Below, in pieces: positions 46,310 through 55,253 of a stretch of 64,000 nt of DNA (the stretch's first letter is position 1; each line of letters begins with the position of its first letter). The position numbers were made by a program, and so were the translations under genes. This stretch comes from Streptomyces antimycoticus (GTDB lineage: Bacteria > Actinomycetota > Actinomycetes > Streptomycetales > Streptomycetaceae), in NCBI RefSeq assembly GCF_005405925.1, contig NZ_BJHV01000001.1:868001-932000 (forward strand), given 5' to 3'. The notes under the pieces were generated by a model. It ran no database searches and had not been told where the DNA came from. It was given only the letters and a program-made list of their open reading frames with translations.

Positions 46310-47643
46310 CCCACCCTGCACAGTCGGCCGTCTTCCACGGGATCGGGGGCCCAGCAGGGCACCTTCACCTCGTCGAGGATCCTCTGCATGTTCCTGGCCT
46401 GCGCGTCGAGTGTCCTTCGGATGTCGGCTCCTTCCAGCACGATCGCGGTGAAGGCGTCGCGGTACACCTTCGACATCTCTCCGTCCCGCTGCCCGAGGCC
46501 CACGGGCGGCAGCGACAGGATCCCGTCCGGATCCCCTTGCTGCGCTCGCACCGCTTTGGACTCCAGGCGCACCGCAGGCGGCAGGTCGCGCGGCAACCCG
46601 GCCTTGACGACGGGGAAGAAGGAGTTCTTCCGCAGCAGGTCGATCTGGACGTCCGGTTCGGACATGGCCCGGATGACCGCCGAGGCCCGGGCCACGTCGG
46701 CGGCCCCCTTGGGAATGCCGAGACCGAGCACCACGGCCATGTAGCCGCGGCCCTTGGGACCGGCCGGGCACGGGACCATGACCCAGTCGTCCGGCTCGTC
46801 CGCCGGTGCCTGCACCAGGCGGGAGACGTGGTCCCACGCCACCGTGACCTCGCCCGACGCCAGCGGCTCCTGCATGAAGTCGTAGTTGGTGCTGCTCGGA
46901 ACGGTGTTGGCCCACAGGTCCTTGAGGTACTTCCACATGGTCACGGCGTCGTCGCTGCGGAAGCGGGTCACGCCCGCCCCGGTGAAGGAAGGGTAGAGGT
47001 GACCTTGGACGAAGCGGGTGACCAGACCCTCCGGACCGGCGGGAAGCCCGAAGCGGGGCTTGCCGCCGTTGGCCCGGCGTACCGCGACCGCCCAGTCCAG
47101 GTACTGGTCGTAGGTCAGCGAGTCCGCGTCCGCCCCGGACGGGAGGTGCTCCAGTTCGGACTTCCTGGCCGCCACCACATAGGCGGCCTGGCACCACGGC
47201 ACGTACCAGCTGCGGCCGGTACCGAGCGTGGCGAGCTCCTTGAAGGTCGGATCGATACCCGCGCCGTCCAGGTGCCGCATGAGGGTGCTGACGTCCGTGA
47301 GGTAGTCGGGCCCCAGTTGCGCGAAGTCCCCGTGCAGGCCCGCGATCAGATCGAGCTTCACGTTGCCGCTGTCCGCCTGGGAGCGGATCTGCGTGCCGAG
47401 CTGTGACGCGTCGCCGAGGACGAGGCTGACGCCGTCGGGATAGGCCTTGTTCAGGATCCCGCGCAGGTTGCGCGCCTCGTCGACGGGCGTGAACTGCGTG
47501 GTGATCATGCGCGGACCGTCCCCGCTCACCCCGGAGGTCGACATTCCCGTGCAGGCGGCCAGCGCCGGTGCGGTGGTGGCGAGCGCTGCTGCCCAGCGCA
47601 GCACGTTCCGTCTGGGAACGGATGAAGTAGGCAAATCGGCCAT
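46306..47643 (-). CDS. Sugar-binding lipoprotein of an ABC importer
   Basis: A 445-residue extracellular solute-binding protein of the carbohydrate family. The N terminus is a twin-arginine-like lipoprotein signal: PRRNVLRWAAALATTAPA then LAAC with the lipid-carrying Cys31. The two-lobe body contains typical patterns such as WYVPWCQAAYVVAARKSEL and TVAWDHVSRLV. It is the first gene of the importer operon, reading away from a divergent promoter with three LacI-type operators, so expression is presumably repressed without sugar. Confidence 0.87.
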   Translation of the reverse strand: MADLPTSSVPRRNVLRWAAALATTAPALAACTGMSTSGVSGDGPRMITTQFTPVDEARNLRGILNKAYPDGVSLVLGDASQLGTQIRSQADSGNVKLDLIAGLHGDFAQLGPDYLTDVSTLMRHLDGAGIDPTFKELATLGTGRSWYVPWCQAAYVVAARKSELEHLPSGADADSLTYDQYLDWAVAVRRANGGKPRFGLPAGPEGLVTRFVQGHLYPSFTGAGVTRFRSDDAVTMWKYLKDLWANTVPSSTNYDFMQEPLASGEVTVAWDHVSRLVQAPADEPDDWVMVPCPAGPKGRGYMAVVLGLGIPKGAADVARASAVIRAMSEPDVQIDLLRKNSFFPVVKAGLPRDLPPAVRLESKAVRAQQGDPDGILSLPPVGLGQRDGEMSKVYRDAFTAIVLEGADIRRTLDAQARNMQRILDEVKVPCWAPDPVEDGRLCRVG

Positions 47644-47758
47644 GCGACTCCCTCGGGCGATCCGGCATCCGGCGGGAACGGAGGAGGTTCCGGCCGGGGC
47701 CGTGTCGGCGGCTCTTGCGGCGACACCTTATGCACGGGGAGTGTGACAGGGTCAATAT

Positions 47759-47802
47759 GTTAACGATAGCGTTATCGATAACATCGGTCTGCTATCGTTA
47801 AC
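47759..47802. promoter_or_regulatory. Three LacI-type operators in the divergent promoter
   Basis: GTTAACGATAGC (47759-47770), the perfect palindrome GTTATCGATAAC (47771-47782) and GCTATCGTTAAC (47791-47802) are variants of one 12-base site with central CG, as LacI-family proteins use. The first and third are exact reverse complements of each other. They lie between the binding-protein gene (start 47643) and the isomerase gene (start 47837). The LacI gene at 50583, at the end of the rightward operon, is the likely binder. Confidence 0.82.
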
Positions 47803-47836
47803 GCGACTACGGAAAGTCACCAGTCCAGGAGTGAGT

Positions 47837-49549
47837 GTGAACAACCCGCAACCCCGGCCCTACGACTCCGCCCCCCGCTACCCTGCGGTGGGCGGTGCGG
47901 TCGAGTCCGGGTGGACGGCCATCGCCGACGCGCTGCCCGCCACTCCCGCGATCCTCGCCATCGACGGTCCCGCGATCCTCGACTGGGCCGCACTCTTGCG
48001 CGCGCTCGGAGACGCCCTCGACCAGCGCGGCATACCGGTGACCGGCCTGGACATCGGCGAGCACATGGCACCCTGGCAGGACGTGGTGCGGCACACGAGC
48101 TCCTCGGCCCTCACCGACGATCCCGACTTCGAGAAGCTGGCCGACGGCTCGCTCCGCGGCCTCTTCGCCGCGCTGCCGCGGGTCGAACGGCCCGCACACG
48201 GCATCACGGTCGTCCACGGCCCCGGCGCCTCGCTCGTGCCGCATGACCTGCTCTGGTACGCCGATCTGCCCAAGCGCTACGCGGAGGCCGCCGTCGCCGC
48301 CGGCCGTGGGCGCAACCTCGGCCAGCGCGACGGCGACGGACCGGCCACCACCAAGCGGCTCTTCTACATCGACTGGCCGCTCCTCGACCGGCACCGCGAA
48401 ACGCTCCTCGACCGGGTGGACCGCTGGCTGGACTGCCGCGACCTGACGGCACCCGCCTCACTCGACGGCGTCGTGCTGCGCCGGACCACCGAGGCACTGG
48501 CCGCCCGGCCCTTCCGCACCCGCCCGACCTTCAACACCACGCCCTGGGGCGGCCACTGGGGGCAGCGCGAGCTCGGATTCAACCCCGACGCGCCCAACAC
48601 CGCCCTGGGCTACGAGCTGATCGCGCCCGAGAGCGGAGTCCTCCTCGGAGACGAGCACGGCGACATAGAATTCCCATTTCAGTCGATCGTCAGCCGGCAC
48701 CCCGCGGAGATCATGGGCCCACGGGTCCACGAGGAGTTCGGCACCTCGTTCCCGATCCGGTTCGACTACCTCGACACGGTCGGCGGCGGCAACCTCTCCG
48801 TGCACTGCCACCCTCAGGACGACTACATGCGCGAGGTGTTCGGCTGGCCGTACACCCAGCACGAGACGTACTACATGATGGTCGCCGGCGAGGGCGGCGA
48901 GGTCTTCCTCGGGCTGCGCGACGACGCGGACGTGGACGCCTTCAGCGAGCACGCGCACCAGGCGCACCACCACGAGGAGTCCTTCGCCGTCGAGAAGTAC
49001 GTCCAGACCTTCCCCGCCGAGCCGCACCAGCTCTACGTCATACCCGCCGGCACACCGCACGCCAGCGGCGAGGGCAACGTCGTCCTCGAAGTGAGCGCCA
49101 CTCCGTACCTGTACTCGCTGCGCTTCTACGACTGGCTGCGCCGTGACAAGGCTGGACGGCAGCGGCCGGTCCACCTGGGCCACGCGTTCCGCAACCTGGG
49201 TACCCAACGCACCGGCGAGGCCGTCCGCGACGAGCTGGTCCCCGCACCGGTGCCGCTGCGCGAGGGACCGGGCTGGCGTGAGGAGACGCTGGGTACGCTT
49301 CCCGAGATGTTCTTCGAGGTGCGGCGGATCTGCATGGACGGGGACCGGCCTGCCCACGATGACACCGAAGGTCGCTTCCACATCCTCAACGTCGTCGAGG
49401 GCACCGGCGTCCACCTGACCACCGCGCTCGGGCACGAGCACACCCTCGCCTACGCCGAGACGCTGGTCGTCCCCGCCTCCGTCGGCGCCTACGAACTGCG
49501 CCCGATGGGCACCGGACCGGTCCGCGTCGTGAAGTCCCTGGTGCGATGA
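47837..49549 (+). CDS. Class I mannose-6-phosphate-isomerase-like protein with extra N-terminal domain
   Basis: A 570-residue protein; GTG 47837 is preferred because AGGAG (47827-47831) lies five bases before it. The C-terminal 330 residues are ManA-like cupins: SVHCHPQDDYMREVF and QHETYYMM supply zinc-binding His/Glu, and YVIPAGTPHASGEGNVVLEV is typical. The N-terminal 250 residues form a separate domain of nucleoside-kinase-like pattern (ILAIDGPAILDWAAL) but without a Walker A lysine. It would interconvert hexose phosphates made after uptake. The stop overlaps the kinase gene. Confidence 0.8.
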   Translation: MNNPQPRPYDSAPRYPAVGGAVESGWTAIADALPATPAILAIDGPAILDWAALLRALGDALDQRGIPVTGLDIGEHMAPWQDVVRHTSSSALTDDPDFEKLADGSLRGLFAALPRVERPAHGITVVHGPGASLVPHDLLWYADLPKRYAEAAVAAGRGRNLGQRDGDGPATTKRLFYIDWPLLDRHRETLLDRVDRWLDCRDLTAPASLDGVVLRRTTEALAARPFRTRPTFNTTPWGGHWGQRELGFNPDAPNTALGYELIAPESGVLLGDEHGDIEFPFQSIVSRHPAEIMGPRVHEEFGTSFPIRFDYLDTVGGGNLSVHCHPQDDYMREVFGWPYTQHETYYMMVAGEGGEVFLGLRDDADVDAFSEHAHQAHHHEESFAVEKYVQTFPAEPHQLYVIPAGTPHASGEGNVVLEVSATPYLYSLRFYDWLRRDKAGRQRPVHLGHAFRNLGTQRTGEAVRDELVPAPVPLREGPGWREETLGTLPEMFFEVRRICMDGDRPAHDDTEGRFHILNVVEGTGVHLTTALGHEHTLAYAETLVVPASVGAYELRPMGTGPVRVVKSLVR

Positions 49550-50586
49550 GTCCGGGCCGGTCCGCGGCGCACCGCCGTACGGGAGAGCGGAGACCCGCCG
49601 AGGCCGCGCGGGCGGTCACCGCATGCCCCGGGCACGAGTCCGCGGTCCCCGTCCTCGAGATCGGTGGCAGCCATGTGACCGCGGCGCTCGTCGAGCAGCC
49701 GTCGGGGAGGGTGTGCGGCGGCGTCCGGCGCGAGCCGCTCGTCGGCGACGCGGCTGCCGAGGAGATACTCGCCACCCTGATCCGCAGCGCGAACGGCCTC
49801 GGGGTGGCCGACGACCGGCCTTGGGCGGTCGCCCTCCCCGGCCCCTTCGACTACGACGCCGGGGTCGCGCTCTTCGACGGTGTGGGCAAGTTCGACGCGC
49901 TCCGCGGGGTCGACGTCGGCCGCGCCCTGCGCGACGGCATCGCCGCCGGCCCGTCCCTGATCCGCTTCCTCAACGACGCGCACGCCTTCGCCCTCGGCGA
50001 GTGGGCGGCCGGATCCGCGGCCGGTCACGACCGCGTCGTCGCGCTCACCCTCGGGACCGGTGTCGGCTCGGCGTTTCTCGACGCCGGGACACCGGTCACC
50101 AGCGGACCACGCGTGCCGCCGGACGGCCACGCCTACCGGCTGACGGTGTCCGGCCGCCCTCTGGAGGACACCGTCTCGCGCCGCGCGATCCTGCGGCGGT
50201 ACGCGGAGGTTGCGGGAGAGGCGCGCGCCGCGGGCCTCGACGTGGCGGACATCGCGGCACGTGCCCGAGCGCACGACCCTGTCGCGCGGGCCGTCCTCGA
50301 CGCGGTGTTCACGGCCCTGGGCCGCGCGGTGGGGCCGTGGGTGAAACGCTTCGCGGCCACCGTGGTGACCGTCGGGGGTTCCATGGCCCAGTCCTGGGAT
50401 CTGATCGGGCCGCCCCTGCGCGTGGGCGTGACGGCGTCCGTGCCGGACGGCGCCCCGGAGGCGATCGTGAGGCCCGCGCGGCACCTGCATGACGCTGCGC
50501 TCATCGGCGCCGCCCGCTATGTTGCCGTATGCGATCCCCGCCTCCCCGGCGGAAACGAGCACCCCCCTGGCGAGAGTGGCAGATGA
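49546..50586 (+). CDS. ROK family sugar kinase
   Basis: A 346-residue ROK-fold protein without a DNA-binding domain, hence a kinase rather than a repressor. Phosphate-1 motif VLEIGGSHVTAAL and the phosphate-2 motif VVALTLGTGVGSAF are visible, with catalytic Asp in RFLNDAHAFALGE. The CxCGxxGC zinc motif typical of ROK kinases is missing. It probably phosphorylates the sugar freed by the GH63-like enzyme before isomerisation. It overlaps the isomerase gene (ATGA) and the LacI gene downstream (ATGA). Confidence 0.83.
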   Translation: MSPGRSAAHRRTGERRPAEAARAVTACPGHESAVPVLEIGGSHVTAALVEQPSGRVCGGVRREPLVGDAAAEEILATLIRSANGLGVADDRPWAVALPGPFDYDAGVALFDGVGKFDALRGVDVGRALRDGIAAGPSLIRFLNDAHAFALGEWAAGSAAGHDRVVALTLGTGVGSAFLDAGTPVTSGPRVPPDGHAYRLTVSGRPLEDTVSRRAILRRYAEVAGEARAAGLDVADIAARARAHDPVARAVLDAVFTALGRAVGPWVKRFAATVVTVGGSMAQSWDLIGPPLRVGVTASVPDGAPEAIVRPARHLHDAALIGAARYVAVCDPRLPGGNEHPPGESGR

Positions 50587-51674
50587 CGAACGAACCGAAC
50601 GTCGGCACCGAGGCCCGGCGGCCCCGCCAGGACCGCGGCACCGCCTCCCCGTCCGACTCGAGCGCGCCGACCCTGCGCGACGTGGGAGCGCGCGCCGGGG
50701 TGAGCACCATGACGGCGTCCCGCGCACTGCGCGGCGACGCGAGCGTGGCGCCCGACACCAGACAACGGGTGCTGGCCGCGGCGTCCGACCTGAAGTACCG
50801 CCGCAACGAGCTGGCCCGCAACCTGCGCACCGGCGGGGCCAGCGGCATGGTCGGCCTCGTCGTTCCCAATCTCGCCAACCCCTTCTACTCCGAACTGGCC
50901 CTGGGGGTGGAGACCGCCCTGGCCCAGCGCGGCACCAAGGTCGTGCTCAGCAACACCGGCGGCGACGCCCGCCGGGAGCGGGAAGTCGTCGAGGACCTCG
51001 TGGCCCGCCGCATGGACGGCATCATCGTCGTCCCCACGGGCGGCGACCAGTCGCATCTCGACCCAGCCCGGCTCCAGGACACCCCGGTCGTCCTGGCGGC
51101 TCTGCCCGCCCACGAGATCGCCGTGGACTGCGTACTCCTCGACGACTTCGGCGGCGCCAGTGAGGCGACCGCGAGCCTGATCGCGGACGGACACCGCCGC
51201 ATCGCCTTCCTCGGCCCACCCGCCGTGTGGACGATCTCGGAGCGCCTGCGCGGATTCCGGTCCGCGCTGAACAAGGCGGGCATCCAGCCGGACGAGCGGC
51301 TCATCCGCTGGCAACAGCGGGACGTGGCCTCCGCCGCGAGGGTCGCCGAGCAGGTGCTGACCCTGCCCGACCCGCCCACCGCGTTCTTCTGCGCCAACAG
51401 CCGCAACACGCTGGGCGTCTGCCGCGCCGTCCAGCGTCTGGGCTCCGATGCCATCGTCTGCGGCTTCGACGACTTCGAACTCGCCGACATGCTCGGCATA
51501 TCGCTACGACTGGTGACCTACCGCACCGAGGTCATGGGCGAGCGGGCCGCCTCACTGCTGATGGACCGCGTGGACGAGGTGCGGGCCGGCGCCGGCGAAC
51601 GCAAGCCGCTCCGGCAGTCGACCATCCCGACAGCCCTCACCCGGTACACGCCGCTCGCCCGGCGAGCGACCTGA
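50583..51674 (+). CDS. LacI family transcriptional regulator (sugar locus)
   Basis: A 363-residue LacI-type repressor starting at ATG 50583, which overlaps the ROK stop. After a 35-residue leader, the HTH reads TLRDVGARAGVSTMTASRAL with the hinge helix YRRNELARNLRTGG, then the periplasmic-binding-protein-like effector domain (GLVVPNLANPFYSELALGVE; VCGFDDFELADML). The Met-Thr of VSTMTASRAL replaces the usual VSxxTVSR. It ends the rightward operon and likely represses both operons at the 47.76-kb operators. Confidence 0.88.
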   Translation: MTNEPNVGTEARRPRQDRGTASPSDSSAPTLRDVGARAGVSTMTASRALRGDASVAPDTRQRVLAAASDLKYRRNELARNLRTGGASGMVGLVVPNLANPFYSELALGVETALAQRGTKVVLSNTGGDARREREVVEDLVARRMDGIIVVPTGGDQSHLDPARLQDTPVVLAALPAHEIAVDCVLLDDFGGASEATASLIADGHRRIAFLGPPAVWTISERLRGFRSALNKAGIQPDERLIRWQQRDVASAARVAEQVLTLPDPPTAFFCANSRNTLGVCRAVQRLGSDAIVCGFDDFELADMLGISLRLVTYRTEVMGERAASLLMDRVDEVRAGAGERKPLRQSTIPTALTRYTPLARRAT

Positions 51675-51791
51675 CTCCCGATCGCGGCATGCGCCGAAGC
51701 CGGCTCGTGCGTCGCGCACCCGCCCACGCGGTACGACGCACACTGCGCGGCTCACGACGTCCACGAACCGGACACCGGCCCACGGAGAACG

Positions 51792-52745
51792 ATGCGTTAC
51801 CCACTCGACCCAGAACTGACCGCGGCCCTGGCGATCCCGCCGACCGTCGACCTCGGCGACCCGGCGGCGGCGCGAGCCGAGGAGGCCAGGCGGCTGGCCG
51901 CGTCGCCGGAACCCGACACGACCGGCGTCACCGTGTATGACGTGACGGTGCCCCGCCCCGACGGCCGGTCCCATCTCACCCTCCGCGTCTACACCCCGAG
52001 CGGACCCCGGCGCCCGCTCCCCGCCCTCTACGACATCCACGGGGGAGGGTTCGTACTGGGATCGATCGAGGCCACCCATGCCCGTAGCATCCGCCTCTGC
52101 CGTGAACTCGGCACCGTCGTCGTCGCGGTGGCCTACCGGCTCGCGCCTGAGCATCCCTACCCCGCGCCGTTGCAGGACTGCTACGCGGGGCTGGCGTGGC
52201 TCGCCGCCCACGCGGCGGACCTGGGCATCGACGCGACGAGGATCGCCGTGCACGGCCAGTCCGCGGGCGGCGGTCTCGCGGCGGCGGTCGCACTGCTGGC
52301 GCGGGACCGTGGCGGACCGGCGATCTGCTTCCAGTACCTCGGCGTCCCCGCCGTCGACGACCGGCTGTCCAGCGATAGCATGCGGCAGTTCGTGGACACG
52401 CCCGCCTGGGACCGGCCCAGCGCACGGCTCAGCTGGTCCTGCTATCTCGGCACCGGAATACCCGGCACCGACGACGTGTCCCCCTATGCCGCCCCGGCCC
52501 GCGCCACAGACCTGAGCGACCTGCCGCCCGCGTACATCACCGCCATGCAGTTCGATCCGCTGCGCGACGAGGGAATCGCCTACGCGCTCGCACTCCAGGC
52601 GGCAGGGGTCAGCGTGGAACTCCACCTCTTTCCCGGCACGTTCCACGGGTCGGTGGGCGTCCCGGCCGCCGAGGTGTCCCGGCGCGAACTGGCCGAGGAG
52701 ACAGCGGTCCTCCGCCGCGCCCTGTGGCCGTGCCGAGGAACGTGA
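51792..52745 (+). CDS. HSL-family alpha/beta hydrolase
   Basis: A 317-residue esterase: DIHGGGFVLG (oxyanion hole), AVHGQSAGGGLAAAV (nucleophile Ser), MQFDPLRDEGIAYA (Asp) and PGTFHGS (His). The leader MRYPLDPELTAAL and a cap domain are usual for the family. Its substrate is unknown. It follows the LacI gene by 117 bases and may be an independent unit that removes acyl groups from the imported sugars or plant polymers. A second HSL gene is at 39002. Confidence 0.86.
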   Translation: MRYPLDPELTAALAIPPTVDLGDPAAARAEEARRLAASPEPDTTGVTVYDVTVPRPDGRSHLTLRVYTPSGPRRPLPALYDIHGGGFVLGSIEATHARSIRLCRELGTVVVAVAYRLAPEHPYPAPLQDCYAGLAWLAAHAADLGIDATRIAVHGQSAGGGLAAAVALLARDRGGPAICFQYLGVPAVDDRLSSDSMRQFVDTPAWDRPSARLSWSCYLGTGIPGTDDVSPYAAPARATDLSDLPPAYITAMQFDPLRDEGIAYALALQAAGVSVELHLFPGTFHGSVGVPAAEVSRRELAEETAVLRRALWPCRGT

Positions 52746-52872
52746 CGCGGGGCTTCTCCGCAGTGCCGCGGGCGTACGCCGACAGAGTTGACGTGGTCGT
52801 CCCTCCAGTACACCGGTTCGGCCCCAGTGCTCACCGTGTCCGCCAGGTGCCGGGCGTCCTCCGCCACTTCGC

Positions 52873-54027
52873 TCAGCCGGGGTTCACCCAGGTGCCCCGC
52901 TCGGCGGAGCGGGCCATGGCGTCCAGCACGGTGGCGCTGTGCACGGCGTCGTCCAAAGTGGCGCCGTAGGCGGTGCCCTCGGCGATGGAGCGCACGAACT
53001 GGTACGCCTCGATCACCTTCAGATCGTCATAGCCCATGCTGTTGGCCGCGCCGGGCTGGAAGGCGGCGTACTCGCCGTGCCCGGGGCCGATGTACACGGT
53101 GGAGACGGGCTGGTCCTGATAGGCCGTGCCGTGGCTGACGCCGAGTTCGCCCATGCGCCGGAAGTCCCAGAAGACCGCGCCCTTGGTGCCGTGGATCTCG
53201 AAGCCGTAGGTGTTCTGCTCGCCGACCGAGACCCGGCACGCCTCCAGCACCCCGCGGGCGCCGGAGGCGAAGCGCAGCAGACAGGAGACGTAGTCCTCGT
53301 TCTCCACCGGGCCCAGCTCGCCGCCGGTGGCCCGGGTGTGGCCGGCGGTGGCGCCGGTGGGGCGGGCCCGCTCGGGCACGAACACGGCGGTGTCGGCGGT
53401 CAGGGTGTCGATCTCGCCGAGCAGGAAACGGGCCAGGTCCACCCCGTGCGAGGCGAGGTCGCCCAGCACTCCGCTGCCGCCACGCGCACGTTCGTACCGC
53501 CAGGTCAGGGCACCCTCGGGGTGGGCGGCGTAGTCGCTGAAGAGGCGGACGCGGGCATGGGTGACGGTGCCGATCTCCCCGGCGGCGATCATGGCGCGTG
53601 CGGTCTGGACGGCGGGCGCGTTGCGGTAGTTGAAACCGACCGCGCCCTGGACCCCGGCCTCGGCCACGGCGGCGGCGACCGCGCGGGCGTCGTCGGCGGT
53701 GAGCCCGACCGGCTTCTCGATCCAGATGTGCTTGCCCGCCCGGGCCATGGCGATGCCGATCTCGCGGTGCAGAAAGTTCGGCGCGGCGATGCTCACGGCC
53801 TGGATCCGGGGGTCGGCGGCGACCTCCTGCCAGTCCCGGACGGCGGTGGCGAAGCCATACCGCCCGGCGGCCTCCTCGGCCCGTCCGGGCACCTCGTCGG
53901 CGACGGTGACCAGTTCGGGCCGTACGGGCAGCTGCGGGAAGTGGTGCGGCAGCCGGACGTACGCCTGGGTGTGCACCCGTCCCATCCAGCCGAATCCCAC
54001 GACGGCGACCCCGAGCGTACTCACCAT
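52873..54027 (-). CDS. Gfo/Idh/MocA family oxidoreductase
   Basis: A 384-residue NAD(P)-dependent sugar oxidoreductase. The N-terminal Rossmann domain has VAVVGFGWMG and the EKPVGLTADDA motif with the conserved Lys; the C-terminal alpha/beta domain has GGSGVLGDLASHGVDLARFL with the catalytic Asp/His. It oxidises the C1 or C3 hydroxyl of sugars or inositols. Start ATG 54027 (MVSTLGVAVVG). It is divergent from a LacI gene; two inverted operators lie in the gap. Confidence 0.87.
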   Translation of the reverse strand: MVSTLGVAVVGFGWMGRVHTQAYVRLPHHFPQLPVRPELVTVADEVPGRAEEAAGRYGFATAVRDWQEVAADPRIQAVSIAAPNFLHREIGIAMARAGKHIWIEKPVGLTADDARAVAAAVAEAGVQGAVGFNYRNAPAVQTARAMIAAGEIGTVTHARVRLFSDYAAHPEGALTWRYERARGGSGVLGDLASHGVDLARFLLGEIDTLTADTAVFVPERARPTGATAGHTRATGGELGPVENEDYVSCLLRFASGARGVLEACRVSVGEQNTYGFEIHGTKGAVFWDFRRMGELGVSHGTAYQDQPVSTVYIGPGHGEYAAFQPGAANSMGYDDLKVIEAYQFVRSIAEGTAYGATLDDAVHSATVLDAMARSAERGTWVNPG

Positions 54028-54040
54028 GACTGCCCTTCTT

Positions 54041-54135
54041 TGGACCGTTCCAGAAATCTCCCGGCCCACATTGGAAGCCCTATCCGCAGCGTGTCAACCC
54101 CTTTGACAACCGCGCCCGCCCTGTGGAACGGTCCA
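54041..54135. promoter_or_regulatory. Pair of LacI-type operators, inverted to each other
   Basis: TGGACCGTTCCA (54041-54052) and TGGAACGGTCCA (54124-54135) are exact reverse complements, each also an imperfect palindrome. They sit 14 bases upstream of the Gfo/Idh/MocA start and four bases upstream of the LacI start, 83 bases apart. Repression of both genes by that LacI protein, perhaps by looping, is the natural reading. Confidence 0.8.
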
Positions 54136-54139
54136 GAAC

Positions 54140-55147
54140 ATGAGACCACCGACGATCCGCGATGTCGCCGAACGGGCCGGAGTGTCGAAGTCGCTGGTCT
54201 CCCTGGTGCTGCGCGGCTCCGAGCAGGTGCGCCCGGAGAAGCGGCAGGCCGTCCTGGCCGCCGTCGAGGAGCTCGGGTACCGGCCCAACGCCGCCGCGCG
54301 CAGCCTCAGCGAGCGGCGCACCCGGACCGTCGGGGTGCTCCTCAACGACCTGCGCAACCCCTGGTTCGTGGAGCTGCTCGACGGCCTCAACTCCCAGCTG
54401 TACGCGAGCGGTCTGCGGACACTGCTGGCCGACGGCCGGCTCAACCGGCGGCTCGGCGAGGACCTCACCCACACCTTCACCGAGCTGCGGGTCGACGGCC
54501 TGATCGCGGTCGGCACGCTCCCGGACCCGGCGGCGGTGCGCACGGCGGCCGCGCGGGTGCCCACGGTGGTCGCGGGCACCCGCGAGCCCGTGCTGCCCGC
54601 CGTGGACATCGTCGCGGGCGACGACGAACTGGGCGCCCGCCTCGCCACCGAGCACCTCATCGGCCTCGGCCACCGGCGCATCGCCCATATCGCCGGACAG
54701 GGAGTGGTGGGCGAGCTGCGCCGCCGTGGCTTCGAGACGGTCATGCGCGAGCACGGCCTGTCCGGGGCGGCGGCCGTGGAGCAGGGCGATCTGACCGAGG
54801 AGGGCGGCTACCGGGCCACGGTCCGGCTGCTGGGCGCGCCGCACCGGCCCACCGCCGTCTTCGCGTTCAACGACATGGCGGGGGTCGGCGCCCTGTCGGC
54901 CGCCGAGGAGCTCGGCCTGCGGGTGCCGGACGACCTCTCCCTCGTCGGCTACGACAACACCTATCTCGCGCGGCTGCGCCACCTGTGGCTCACCACCGTG
55001 GACAACGCGAACCACGACATCGGCCGTCGCGCCGCACGCCGCCTGCTCGACCGGATCGCCGACCCCGCCCGTCCCGGCGAGGTCGCCCTCACCGCTCCGG
55101 CCCTCGAGGTCCGCGGTACGACCGCGCCGCCGCGATCGGCTGACTGA
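54140..55147 (+). CDS. LacI family transcriptional regulator
   Basis: A 335-residue LacI-type repressor: HTH TIRDVAERAGVSKSLVSLVL, hinge YRPNAAARSLSERRT, effector domain beginning VGVLLNDLRNPWFVELLDGL and ending with the VGYDNTYLARL region. It is a full-length member. It is divergent from the Gfo/Idh/MocA gene with operators in between, and is followed by the arabinofuranosidase gene. The latter has a different palindrome upstream, so this repressor may not act on it. Confidence 0.88.
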   Translation: MRPPTIRDVAERAGVSKSLVSLVLRGSEQVRPEKRQAVLAAVEELGYRPNAAARSLSERRTRTVGVLLNDLRNPWFVELLDGLNSQLYASGLRTLLADGRLNRRLGEDLTHTFTELRVDGLIAVGTLPDPAAVRTAAARVPTVVAGTREPVLPAVDIVAGDDELGARLATEHLIGLGHRRIAHIAGQGVVGELRRRGFETVMREHGLSGAAAVEQGDLTEEGGYRATVRLLGAPHRPTAVFAFNDMAGVGALSAAEELGLRVPDDLSLVGYDNTYLARLRHLWLTTVDNANHDIGRRAARRLLDRIADPARPGEVALTAPALEVRGTTAPPRSAD

Positions 55148-55214
55148 CCTTCACACACCGCCCATTGACGCCCCGTCGGTCCCTTGCCTATCGTCCGTCC
55201 GAAGTACTGAGCAG

Positions 55215-55232
55215 TGTCCGATATTTCGAACA
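55215..55232. promoter_or_regulatory. Palindrome upstream of the arabinofuranosidase gene
   Basis: TGTCCGATATTTCGAACA is an 18-base imperfect palindrome (half-sites TGTCCGATA and TGTTCGAAA), 21 bases before the ATG of the GH51 gene, flanked by GCAG and CTGC. It is A+T-rich compared with its surroundings and may overlap the start site of transcription. The binding regulator is not identified; it does not resemble the TGGAACGGTCCA site. Confidence 0.5.
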
Positions 55233-55253
55233 TTCTGCGGTGCAGGAGTCGCC

